Positions 29,087 to 36,307 of a stretch of 38,807 nucleotides of DNA are shown here, piece after piece. The translations under genes were made by a program, and so were the position numbers. Position 1 is the first letter of the stretch. Each line of letters opens with the position of its first letter. The DNA comes from an uncultured Prevotellaceae bacterium (GTDB taxonomy: Bacteria > Bacteroidota > Bacteroidia > Bacteroidales > Bacteroidaceae): positions 1-38,807 of the forward strand of contig CACZRN010000030.1 of the NCBI GenBank assembly GCA_902783625.1, in the 5' to 3' direction. The notes beneath the pieces are model-generated. The model ran no database searches. It saw only the letters and a program-made list of their open reading frames with translations, and had not been told where the DNA came from.

Positions 29087-29968
29087 TTAAATATTATATA
29101 GCTCTCCTGCTTTCATCTTCAGGAACTTAGTCACTGAGACGCGTGCGCAGAGGCCTGTTATGGCTATTCCGAAGAACACCACCACACCGGCGGTGACGGC
29201 TAGTATCCTCCAGTCGAGCACCGTCACGATGGCCGGCTCATTGATGTAAAGCACGTACACCATTCCGCAGAGGGCGGCCAAAGCGATGATAGCCGCCAGC
29301 AATCCCACGAGCAGGGCATTGCGCACGAACGGCCAACGGATGAACGACCACGAGGCTCCTACGAGCTTCATAGTGTGAATGCTGAACCGCTGGGCGTAGA
29401 TGCCGAGCCGGACAGTGTTGTTGATGAGCGAGAAGGAGACTATCGTCAGTAGCAGTGCTATGAAGAGCAGCACGATGCTGATGCGGGCGATGTTGTAGTT
29501 GACATCCTCGATAAGGTCGGTCTGATACGTCACCTTACTTGGCTTATAGAGTGCCTTCAGTTGCTTCGATATTGCCTTCAGCGAGTCGTTGTTGGCATAT
29601 TCCGCCCTCACCTTCAGTTCTATCGACGGTGGGAACGGGTTCACTCCTTCGGTGAACTCCGACGGGTCGGTGCCCAGCGCGGCCTTGGCCTCTTTGAGCG
29701 CCTCGACCTTACTGATGTAAGTGAGTTCCTTGGTGAACGGACTATGCTTCAGCTCGTTGCGTATCTTCTGCGTCTCGCTCACGCTAACGCCCTGATCGAG
29801 CATCATAGTGACAACAAAGTTCTCCTTACAATACTCCGATAGGTTGTGCGCCGTCATGACGAAAAACACTACAAGTCCAAGTAAAATGAGCACCAGAGCG
29901 GTGCTTATGCAAAGCGTAACGGTCTGAAAACCGCTATGCGAGGATGTCTTCTTCTTATTCTTTCCCAT
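29087..29968 (-). CDS. ftsX: Cell division protein FtsX
   Basis: This 293-residue inner-membrane protein has the FtsX layout. A basic N-terminus (MGKNKKK) is followed by TM1 (about residues 18-40) and a large extracytoplasmic domain (about 41-165). Three further helices carry the FtsX/MacB motif region (RFSIHTMKLVGAS, then the last two helices). With FtsE (not in this window) it forms an ABC-type complex at the divisome that activates peptidoglycan hydrolases. It heads the ftsX-DUF3098-uppP-truB-queA-folK run, which is conserved in Bacteroidetes. A possible -7 element lies about 30 bp upstream. Confidence 0.93.
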   Translation of the reverse strand: MGKNKKKTSSHSGFQTVTLCISTALVLILLGLVVFFVMTAHNLSEYCKENFVVTMMLDQGVSVSETQKIRNELKHSPFTKELTYISKVEALKEAKAALGTDPSEFTEGVNPFPPSIELKVRAEYANNDSLKAISKQLKALYKPSKVTYQTDLIEDVNYNIARISIVLLFIALLLTIVSFSLINNTVRLGIYAQRFSIHTMKLVGASWSFIRWPFVRNALLVGLLAAIIALAALCGMVYVLYINEPAIVTVLDWRILAVTAGVVVFFGIAITGLCARVSVTKFLKMKAGELYNI

Positions 29969-29999
29969 TGAAAAATGGCACTAATACGCCAATCTTTGG

Positions 30000-30007
30000 C
30001 AAAATTA
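30000..30007 (-). promoter_or_regulatory. Possible -7 element of the ftsX operon
   Basis: On the minus strand TAATTTTG fits TAnnTTTG, 32 bp from the ftsX ATG. No clear TTTG lies at the expected spacing. Confidence 0.4.
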
Positions 30008-30101
30008 ATAACTTTTCTCTTTACTTCGCTAATTGTTTAACAACAATTAATACTAAAATACACAATTAACACTGTCGGAGGCCATATTTTCATGAAAAAT
30101 C

Positions 30102-30132
30102 TTGGATTTGTCGCCTCAATGACGTAATTTTG
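30102..30132 (+). promoter_or_regulatory. Probable promoter of the radical SAM gene
   Basis: TTG at 30102-30104 and TAATTTTG at 30125-30132 are about 20 bp apart. The predicted leader to the GTG start is about 27 nt. Confidence 0.5.
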
Positions 30133-30165
30133 CAACTCAGAAGTTGAATTATCAAGTCAGAAAAA

Positions 30166-30933
30166 GTGTCGACAATTATCTATCCATCGCCGATTTTCGG
30201 TCCTGTTCATAGTCGCCGTCTGGGCATTTCGCTTGGCATCAACCTAATGCCTTCCGACGGTAAGGTGTGCACCTTCGATTGCATCTATTGCGAGTGTGGG
30301 CTCAATCATGAGCACCGCCCTGCTCTTCCGCGCCCTACCCGCAAGGAGGTGGCTGATGCTCTCGAGGCGAAGCTCAAGGAGATGTCGCAAGAGGGTGCGC
30401 TTCCCGATGTTCTCACCTTCGCCGGCAATGGCGAGCCCACCGCTCACCCGTCGTTCGCCGAGATTATCGACGACACCATTACCCTTCGCAACCGCTTTTG
30501 TCCAAAGGCGAAGGTGTCGGTGCTGAGCAACGCCACGATGATTGGGCGCAAAAATGTGAGAGAGGCGCTGATGAAGGTCGAAAACAATATTCAGAAACTC
30601 GACACCGTAAGCATCGAATACATACGACGCGTCGATCGCCCCACATCGAGGGCTTACAACGTGGAGAAAGTGGTAGAGAACTTGAAACTCTTCAACGGAC
30701 ACGTCATCATCCAGACGATGTTCCTCCACGGTTGTGGGGCCGATAACATGAGTGAGGTTTATGTAGGCCCGTGGATAAAGGCACTGAAGAAGATAGCCCC
30801 CGAGAGCGTAATGATTTACACCATCGACCGCGAGACGCCCATCGAAGGACTGAAAAAAGCAAGTCGCGAAGAGCTCAATGCCATTCGCGACCGTGTAATA
30901 GCCGAAGGAATCCCCTGCTCGGCTTCGTATTGA
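30166..30933 (+). CDS. Radical SAM protein, COG0731-like (TYW1-related Fe-S oxidoreductase)
   Basis: This 255-residue protein has the radical-SAM [4Fe-4S] motif CTFDCIYC, with C35, C39 and C42; C44 adds a fourth nearby cysteine. The N-terminal IFGPVHSRRLGISLGINLMP and later FAGNGEPTAHPSF (the GGEPT-like SAM-binding motif, here GNGEPT) are typical of the COG0731 group. That group is related to wyosine-forming TYW1, but bacterial members have no established substrate. It carries no flavodoxin domain, so it is unlikely to be a true TYW1. The start is GTG at 30166. The gene is transcribed alone, divergently from ftsX. Confidence 0.88.
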   Translation: MSTIIYPSPIFGPVHSRRLGISLGINLMPSDGKVCTFDCIYCECGLNHEHRPALPRPTRKEVADALEAKLKEMSQEGALPDVLTFAGNGEPTAHPSFAEIIDDTITLRNRFCPKAKVSVLSNATMIGRKNVREALMKVENNIQKLDTVSIEYIRRVDRPTSRAYNVEKVVENLKLFNGHVIIQTMFLHGCGADNMSEVYVGPWIKALKKIAPESVMIYTIDRETPIEGLKKASREELNAIRDRVIAEGIPCSASY

Positions 30934-30957
30934 TTTTTATAAGCTCTGCTTGTATTG

Positions 30958-30997
30958 GGAGTTAGCGGGAGTTAACAGGAGTTAGCTGGAGTTAACG
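30958..30997. repeat. 10-bp tandem repeat GGAGTTARCN, four copies
   Basis: Four consecutive 10-bp units (ggagttagcg, ggagttaaca, ggagttagct, ggagttaacg) alternate between agc and aac. They lie between the ends of two convergent genes and are bracketed by CTTGTATTG (about 30949-30957) and its near-complement CAATACCAAG (31000-31009), so they could sit in the loop of a long hairpin. Confidence 0.8.
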
Positions 30998-31015
30998 GAC
31001 AATACCAAGGAAAGT

Positions 31016-34000
31016 TTATTCCACAATTATTTTCTTATTGCCCACGATGTTCACTCCGCGGGCGGGTTTTGAGAGCTGACGGCCTTGAAGGTCGTAGATG
31101 GCCTCGTCGGCATTTGCGCCCACCTCAGCTGAGCGAATACCTGTTCCCGTGATTGAGAATGAGCCCTTCGCGAACTCCGACCCTTCGTATGCTCCGCTCA
31201 CCGTTTGAACGCCATAGGTGTACTCGCCCTCGGGAAGAGAGAGTGTTATTGCCTTAGCCTCGCACGCATTGCCATTCGTCGGACTCTTGCGCTTGCCGGT
31301 GGCGTAATCGGCCACGTTAGTACCTGCCACCACGCGCCCGTCCTTATCGAAGACGACGTACTCGAACGTCTCATTTCCGATTGCATCGGGGTCGGCTTGC
31401 CACGACAATGTCACCTGACCGTTGTTTGTCACGGGTGTGTCGAGCAAGGGGGCGGCGGGGTGATAGACCGTCTCCGAGGGGTTGAGCGTGGCCGAGAAGT
31501 ATGTTCCGACATTATATCTCAATCCTTCGATATTCACCGCCAGTTCGTTCTGCCCATTGCGCAAATAGTCGATCACGCCGTTGTTGTCCATATCGGCCAG
31601 AATGCATGAGTTGAGGTTTGAGCCGATGGTGAGGATAGGGTCAGCCCACTCGGTGCCATCCGAGTAGTTGATGCGTATCTTCGATGCTCTCGAGTCGAGT
31701 ATAGTGCCGTCGGGCATTTCGGTGTCGGAGCGTCCCGTCTCGATGATGTCGATAAGTCCGTCGCCGTTCCAATCGACGAACACACTCGAGCGATAGCCCA
31801 TACACCGGTCGTTGTTCTGCCAGGGGAGTCCGAAATAGAGTTTATACTTCATCTTCCCGTCGGCATTGATTATGGGGGTGTAGATTTGATTGTACCACCC
31901 TGAGTGATACTCTCCTGAGAAGTAAATCTCGGGCAACCCGTCGTTGCTCACGTCGGCGATGTCGAACGAGGGCAGGTTGCGATGTGTGGGAAACTCCACA
32001 ACGGTGAATGTGCCGAGCGCCGAGGGGTTGTTCACGAAGATGTAGGTCTTCTCGCCCTTGGTAGCGCCTGAGAGGAAGAAATCCATATATCCGTCGCTAT
32101 TCATGTCGTAGGCCTTGACATAGCCCATACAATTGTCCCACGACGAGTTGACGATGGTGTATTTTGCGGTGGTGTCGTAGCTCTGCTTGGTGAATTTCGT
32201 CTTCCCTGCGCTATCGGTGCCTCCGTTGACGAGGATGCAATTATACCCTTCCTTATCGGAGCACACCACCAGGTCGAGCCGTCCGTCGTTGTTGAAATCG
32301 GCCACGTCGCCCGACTTTATCCACGTCCAGTTGAAGCTCTCGTCGATTGTTGTGCCGTCGCTCTCATATACCGTTGTCGGTGCGATGGTGAACTTCCCTG
32401 CTCCGTCGCCGAGGAATATTCCTTCGGGCCCTCCATCGTCGTCGGTATGTCCGCTAGGCTCTGAGTCGAAGGCGACGATGTCCATATATCCGTCAGCATT
32501 GAAATCTACGGGAAAGGCGCTTGCGATGAAGTCTACATTTCCGATGTCGCCCTTTGCCGCCACCTCACGGTAAGCGTTTCTTGTCGCCAGCCCTTGTCCC
32601 TGGAGCACACGTCCGCCGATATTTCCACCGCAAATGAACAGGTCGTGAATGCCGTCATTGTCGAAGTCGAGCGACGTGCCGTTGTTGAAGCCGTCGCCCC
32701 ATTTGTTGAAGATTATCGGCTGAAGGGTTGGCACCACGGGGGTGTCGTCCTTTACGTAGTAAATCACCTTGTCGGCCTTGATATTCACATTGTGGCGTCG
32801 GTTGAGGAGCTTGAACGACACCTCGTGGGCTCCGTCCTCGAGGTCGTAGTTCCAATACACGCAATCGGCGGTGCGCTTGAGGAAGTCGGGGCTGAGGAGC
32901 ATCACACGGTCGACCACACCGTCGACGGTCACCTCGAGCTGAGCCACATAGGTCTTCTGCGAGTACGAGATGTTGCCGTAGATGGATATTCCGCATCCGT
33001 GGAACTTGAACGTGTTCTGCCCTGCGTCGTCGGTGCCCAGATACTGAATGCCCGATGTGAGGAGCTTCGGATACATATCCACGAATCCTTGCTCGAGCCT
33101 CACGGGCTCAGGCGTCTGCACCTTGATGGTCACCTCGTCTTCGCCCACGGTGCCTCCGTTGCGCTCTATCACCTGAAGGGCGAGGGCGTTAACCTTCTCA
33201 TATACTTGGTTGAGCGACATGTCGACGTATGGGAAGTTACGGTCTTCCACCTCGCGGAGGTTAGGCATCCACTTCTCGGGGATGTTGCTATATCCCATCA
33301 TCGTGGCGAGCACACCAGCTGCCGACGAGGGGTTGCAATCGGAGTCTTGTCCGCAACGGGTGGATATCTCCATCGTCTTGCCGAAGTCGCCCTGGCCGTA
33401 GAGGAGTCCTATCACCACGTAGGCGCTATTCATCGTGGCGTCGATGTTGCCCGCGGCAAGTATCAGCTCGGGGCATCCGATGTCCTTGCTATACTTTTGG
33501 TTGTATAATGTCCACGCGCGTTTCCAGTCGGTGGGGTCCTCGCGATACCATGTGAGCACACTGTTCACCCGCTCGTAGAACTTACTCTCGCGGGGTATTG
33601 TCATGAGTGCTTTCTCCACAATCGTCTCCACGTCGTTCTCCACGAAGGCGAGGGTGTACATTGCTCCGATGAACACACCGCCGTACCATCCGTCGCCGTA
33701 GTTCATTATGTGGCCTATCTTGTCGGATATCTCCGATGCCGTGTTTGGCATTCCGGGCGACATCAGTCCGGCGTAGTCGGACTCAATCTGATAGTCGATA
33801 CAATCGGCGTGGGGGTTGTTCTTCCAATATCCGCTCTCGGGTGGCATGATGCCTTGCATCACATTGTAGCGCCCTTGCTGGTTGGCGTGCCACAGAGGAT
33901 AGTCGGCGTAAGCGAAGGCGTTGGCAAACGACTCCACGGGCGCGTCGAGACCTTCCTTGGTGAACACATCGACGAACGTCAGGTCCATATACACATCGTC

Positions 34001-34279
34001 GAAGAGGCTCGGCAGATTGTCGAAATAGCCCTTCAGGTGATGCTCGGGATAGACAATCTCGACATCGTCGGGTATCATCACCCCGCGGTAGCAGAACTCC
34101 GTCGGACCGCCATAGGCGCAACCGATGGTCTGACCGGCCCAACCGCCCTTGATCTTGTCCATGAGCACCTCTTTCGAGAGTGTCACCGTGCCCTGAGCAT
34201 TAACGCCCACACTCACCATCACAGCAATCAGCAACACCGCTGAGCGCAGACTTGTAAGAATACGTCGGATTCTTTTCAT
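31016..34279 (-). CDS. Secreted ADP-ribosylglycohydrolase-like / FG-GAP (VCBS) repeat protein
   Basis: The protein has 1087 residues when started at 34279. A Met 13 codons upstream lies on the promoter's -7 element, and the signal peptide (MKRIRRIL to GVNAQ) begins at 34279. Residues about 35-370 resemble the ADP-ribosylglycohydrolase family: GGWAGQTIGCAYGGPTEF, DDVYMDLTF, and DSDCNPSSAAGVLA, the usual DxDxxA-like metal-binding end. A beta-rich linker follows. Next come seven FG-GAP/VCBS-type repeats with Ca-binding-like cores (DFDNDGIHDL, DFNADGYMDI, DFNNDGRLDL, DMNSDGYMDF, DVSNDGLPEI, DWNGDGLIDI, DMDNNGVIDY). A fibronectin-III-like region and a tail (IYDLQGRQLSKPARG) end the protein. The tail is typical of Prevotella secreted proteins. 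The substrate is unknown; sugar-linked targets rather than ADP-ribose are possible. Confidence 0.85.
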   Translation of the reverse strand: MKRIRRILTSLRSAVLLIAVMVSVGVNAQGTVTLSKEVLMDKIKGGWAGQTIGCAYGGPTEFCYRGVMIPDDVEIVYPEHHLKGYFDNLPSLFDDVYMDLTFVDVFTKEGLDAPVESFANAFAYADYPLWHANQQGRYNVMQGIMPPESGYWKNNPHADCIDYQIESDYAGLMSPGMPNTASEISDKIGHIMNYGDGWYGGVFIGAMYTLAFVENDVETIVEKALMTIPRESKFYERVNSVLTWYREDPTDWKRAWTLYNQKYSKDIGCPELILAAGNIDATMNSAYVVIGLLYGQGDFGKTMEISTRCGQDSDCNPSSAAGVLATMMGYSNIPEKWMPNLREVEDRNFPYVDMSLNQVYEKVNALALQVIERNGGTVGEDEVTIKVQTPEPVRLEQGFVDMYPKLLTSGIQYLGTDDAGQNTFKFHGCGISIYGNISYSQKTYVAQLEVTVDGVVDRVMLLSPDFLKRTADCVYWNYDLEDGAHEVSFKLLNRRHNVNIKADKVIYYVKDDTPVVPTLQPIIFNKWGDGFNNGTSLDFDNDGIHDLFICGGNIGGRVLQGQGLATRNAYREVAAKGDIGNVDFIASAFPVDFNADGYMDIVAFDSEPSGHTDDDGGPEGIFLGDGAGKFTIAPTTVYESDGTTIDESFNWTWIKSGDVADFNNDGRLDLVVCSDKEGYNCILVNGGTDSAGKTKFTKQSYDTTAKYTIVNSSWDNCMGYVKAYDMNSDGYMDFFLSGATKGEKTYIFVNNPSALGTFTVVEFPTHRNLPSFDIADVSNDGLPEIYFSGEYHSGWYNQIYTPIINADGKMKYKLYFGLPWQNNDRCMGYRSSVFVDWNGDGLIDIIETGRSDTEMPDGTILDSRASKIRINYSDGTEWADPILTIGSNLNSCILADMDNNGVIDYLRNGQNELAVNIEGLRYNVGTYFSATLNPSETVYHPAAPLLDTPVTNNGQVTLSWQADPDAIGNETFEYVVFDKDGRVVAGTNVADYATGKRKSPTNGNACEAKAITLSLPEGEYTYGVQTVSGAYEGSEFAKGSFSITGTGIRSAEVGANADEAIYDLQGRQLSKPARGVNIVGNKKIIVE

Positions 34280-34315
34280 GACAAATAGATTTTGGTATAA
34301 TACAAATATTATGCG

Positions 34316-34347
34316 CAAAGATAAAGCGAATATTCATAACCACCAAA
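34316..34347 (-). promoter_or_regulatory. Bacteroidetes-type promoter of the ADP-ribosylglycohydrolase-like gene
   Basis: On the minus strand TTTG (34347-34344) precedes TATCTTTG (34323-34316) by 20 bp. Transcription would start near 34309, about 30 nt before the ATG at 34279. This excludes the upstream in-frame Met at 34318. Confidence 0.8.
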
Positions 34348-34450
34348 AAAACATGTGAAAAAAATCATCTCCGTAGTTTCACATAGTTGCCAAACACACA
34401 CTGATGAAATCCGCGCTCTACCCTTATGAGCGGATTGAGGATATTGCTTC

Positions 34451-34505
34451 CCCTTTCTTCATCTCGCTGATGCTGACCTGTATGTCGGCCGTCGATACTC
34501 CCCCA
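34451..34505 (-). pseudogene. Remnant of a dockerin-like C-terminal tail
   Basis: Translated on the minus strand, the segment reads GGVSTADIQVSISEMKKG, closely matching the tail unit [17 protein letters not shown] of the BspA-like gene at 34930. A stop codon lies three codons upstream in the same frame, so no gene is open here. Nucleotide identity to 34932-34970 is also evident. This looks like the 3' stump of a lost duplicate gene. Confidence 0.7.
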
Positions 34506-34667
34506 CGCGTTTATCTGCTCCGATATTCCCCCATTCTCGGCTCCGATACGGTGTTTTGCTCCCCCGTTGTCTGGCTTTGCTCCGGCCTCAGACACCCTTT
34601 CCCCCTTTGGTGCTGAAGGCTGAAAAAAGAAATGTTTCGCGCGCTTGATTAAGTTTCTTTTCTACTA

Positions 34668-34699
34668 CAAAGATACGAAAAATTTTCCAAACCACCAAA
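34668..34699 (-). promoter_or_regulatory. Consensus promoter without a gene behind it
   Basis: On the minus strand TTTG (34699-34696) and TATCTTTG (34675-34668) are 20 bp apart, as in the promoter at 34316. It points toward the tail remnant at 34451-34505. It may be the promoter of a decayed gene or of a small RNA. Confidence 0.55.
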
Positions 34700-34929
34700 T
34701 TTTCGAGGGGCGCTGAAGTGTTAAAAGTGGGCAAAAACGTGCGGATTTTCCAATTATTTACTTTCAGTACTGATTATCAATTAGTTACACAAACCACACG
34801 TCAGCATTTTTCAAAAAAAATCCTTTGGCGAGGGCAGATTTTTATATAATGCATAGAACACAAATCAGCGAGGGGCGAAACCACAAATGTAATTTTTTCC
34901 TATATTAAAAAGCCGTCTGCCTCAGGCCG

Positions 34930-35736
34930 TCATTTCTTCATCTCGTTGATGATTACCTGTATGTCGGCGGTGCTGATTTTCCCGTCGCCGTTGAGGTCGT
35001 ATTTCATGTTCTGCTCGCTCTCATCCTTCTTCATCTCGTTGATGAGCACCTGAATGTCGGCGGTGCTGATCTTCCCGTCGTGGTTGAGGTCGTAAGGGTT
35101 ATCTGGTAATTCTTCGATAAATACAAAATCTTTCCAACCTTCCGTAGCTTTGTATTTTTCTATCGTTCCAACTGGAACATATAGCGTAGCACTATTAAAG
35201 GTGTTTAAATGAAAGACTCGAGAAATTAATGATTTGCCATTTATTGCAAATGGTGTTTCTATATACGATGTGACGGTAGATAAATTCTCACAATAAAACG
35301 CTTTTATCCCGATGCTCGTCACGCTGTTTGGGATAGTAACGGAGGTAAGGCCGGAGCAACTAGAGAACGCATAATCTCCAATGGTCGTTACGCTATTTGG
35401 AATTGTTATAGAGGTAAGACTGGAGCATGCATTGAACACGCCTTCCCCTATGTTCGTCACACCGTTGCCAATGGTAACAGAGGTTAGGCCAGTGCAATCC
35501 TTGAATGCTTGTACCCCGATGCTCGTCACACTATTTGGGATGGTGACTGAGGTGAGACTGGAGCAGCCTTTGAACGCCCCACCCCCGATGGTCATCACGC
35601 TGTTGGGGATGGTGACTGAGGTGAGGCCAGAGCAACCAGAGAACGCATAGTTACCGATACTCGTCACACTATTGCCGATGGTGACGGAGGTGAGGGCGGA
35701 GCATTCTTCGAACGCACCGTCTCCAATGCTCGTCAC
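34930..35736 (-). CDS. BspA-like leucine-rich-repeat protein with two dockerin-like units, N-terminally truncated
   Basis: The frame gives 268 residues from a GTG at 35736. About six 23-residue BspA-type repeats (consensus [23 protein letters not shown]) are followed by a linker ([20 protein letters not shown]). Two copies of a Ca-binding, dockerin-like unit ([22 protein letters not shown] and [22 protein letters not shown]) end the protein. BspA proteins are secreted adhesins, but no signal peptide is present here. The repeat frame is open upstream only to a TGA near 35796. Beyond it the sequence continues in another frame ([14 protein letters not shown]), implying a one-base frameshift near 35783. 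The gene is probably a decayed or truncated member of a larger BspA family. The 69-bp nucleotide repeat favours recombination. Confidence 0.7.
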   Translation of the reverse strand: MTSIGDGAFEECSALTSVTIGNSVTSIGNYAFSGCSGLTSVTIPNSVMTIGGGAFKGCSSLTSVTIPNSVTSIGVQAFKDCTGLTSVTIGNGVTNIGEGVFNACSSLTSITIPNSVTTIGDYAFSSCSGLTSVTIPNSVTSIGIKAFYCENLSTVTSYIETPFAINGKSLISRVFHLNTFNSATLYVPVGTIEKYKATEGWKDFVFIEELPDNPYDLNHDGKISTADIQVLINEMKKDESEQNMKYDLNGDGKISTADIQVIINEMKK

Positions 35737-36070
35737 ACTGTTGCCAATGGTAACAGAGGTGAGGCCGGAGCAACCAAAGTATTTGTAAATGCTTTTATGT
35801 CAGTTACTTGTGCATTAAACGGTAGAAAAGTGATTACATTGATTCTATGGATGATGAAAATAGTAAAGATTTAACGTTTTTAACTTTTGTAAACCATAAA
35901 AATGAAGGAAGCAAGCAGTTTTTGTGTAGATAGTATAGCTTGCATGGAATAACTTTGGGTGTTTCCGTTCTTTTTAACCTACAAGATACAAAAACTCTTA
36001 ATAATCTCAAAAAACACATTCATAAGTATCATTTTTGAATGAGAGTTCTTATATTGTCGATTATTTTGTG
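35737..36070. other. Region upstream of the BspA-like gene: frameshifted 5' remnant
   Basis: On the minus strand, about 35770-35860 encodes in a shifted frame a hydrophobic segment and [10 protein letters not shown]. This could be the former signal peptide end and first repeat of the BspA gene. No Met start is found for it. The rest is AT-rich, without a supported gene. Confidence 0.5.
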
Positions 36071-36078
36071 TATCTTTG
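36071..36078 (+). promoter_or_regulatory. -7 element of the HTH-DUF1016 operon
   Basis: TATCTTTG is a perfect TAnnTTTG match, 24 bp before the ATG at 36103. The -33 region is weak (TTG at 36054-36056, only 14 bp away). Confidence 0.55.
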
Positions 36079-36102
36079 CGTTGAAATTAAAGATATTTGC
36101 AA

Positions 36103-36303
36103 ATGAAAGATTTGAATCGTATCAAAGTTGTACTCGTTGAAAAGAAACGAACGGCCAAGTGGCTTGCTGAGGAATTAGGCAAGAACCCTGCTACTGTGAG
36201 TAAGTGGTGTACCAACGTATCTCAGCCAGATTTGTACACATTGGACAAAATAGCAATACTGCTTGATATTGACAAGCGAGAACTCATAACAGGTAAAGAT
36301 TAA
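36103..36303 (+). CDS. Small XRE/Cro-type helix-turn-helix regulator
   Basis: This 66-residue protein is nearly all HTH: NRIKVVLVEKKRTAKWLAEELGKNPATVSKWCTNVSQPDLYTLDKIAILL. The helix pair AKWLAEELGKNPATVSKW is the DNA-binding HTH. An upstream in-frame TTG at 36097 gives two extra residues, but ATG at 36103 is the natural start. It lies 4 bp before the DUF1016 gene, so the two form an operon in which it likely represses its own promoter. HTH-DUF1016 pairs are common in Bacteroidetes. It marks the start of the AT-rich accessory segment. Confidence 0.88.
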   Translation: MKDLNRIKVVLVEKKRTAKWLAEELGKNPATVSKWCTNVSQPDLYTLDKIAILLDIDKRELITGKD

Positions 36304-36307
36304 AACC

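Larger units (their letters stand above)
34348..34929. other. Intergenic region with a gene remnant and an orphan promoter
   Basis: No intact gene is seen over about 580 bp. The region contains a fragment of a dockerin-like tail (34451-34505), a well-formed minus-strand promoter (34668-34699) and AT-rich DNA. Short frames at 34365-34616 have no family resemblance. Confidence 0.6.

Noticed and set aside
34365-34616. Short frames on both strands upstream of the ADP-ribosylglycohydrolase-like gene
   Set aside because: They are out of frame with the tail remnant, which is the only recognisable coding trace here.
34920-34960. Possible terminator after the BspA-like gene
   Set aside because: GC-rich DNA followed by T on the minus strand is present, but no stem of more than about four pairs could be drawn.
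34930-35796. Regular 69-bp repeats that might be read as a CRISPR or satellite array
   Set aside because: They translate in one frame into 23-residue BspA leucine-rich repeats, with no constant direct repeat and variable spacer.
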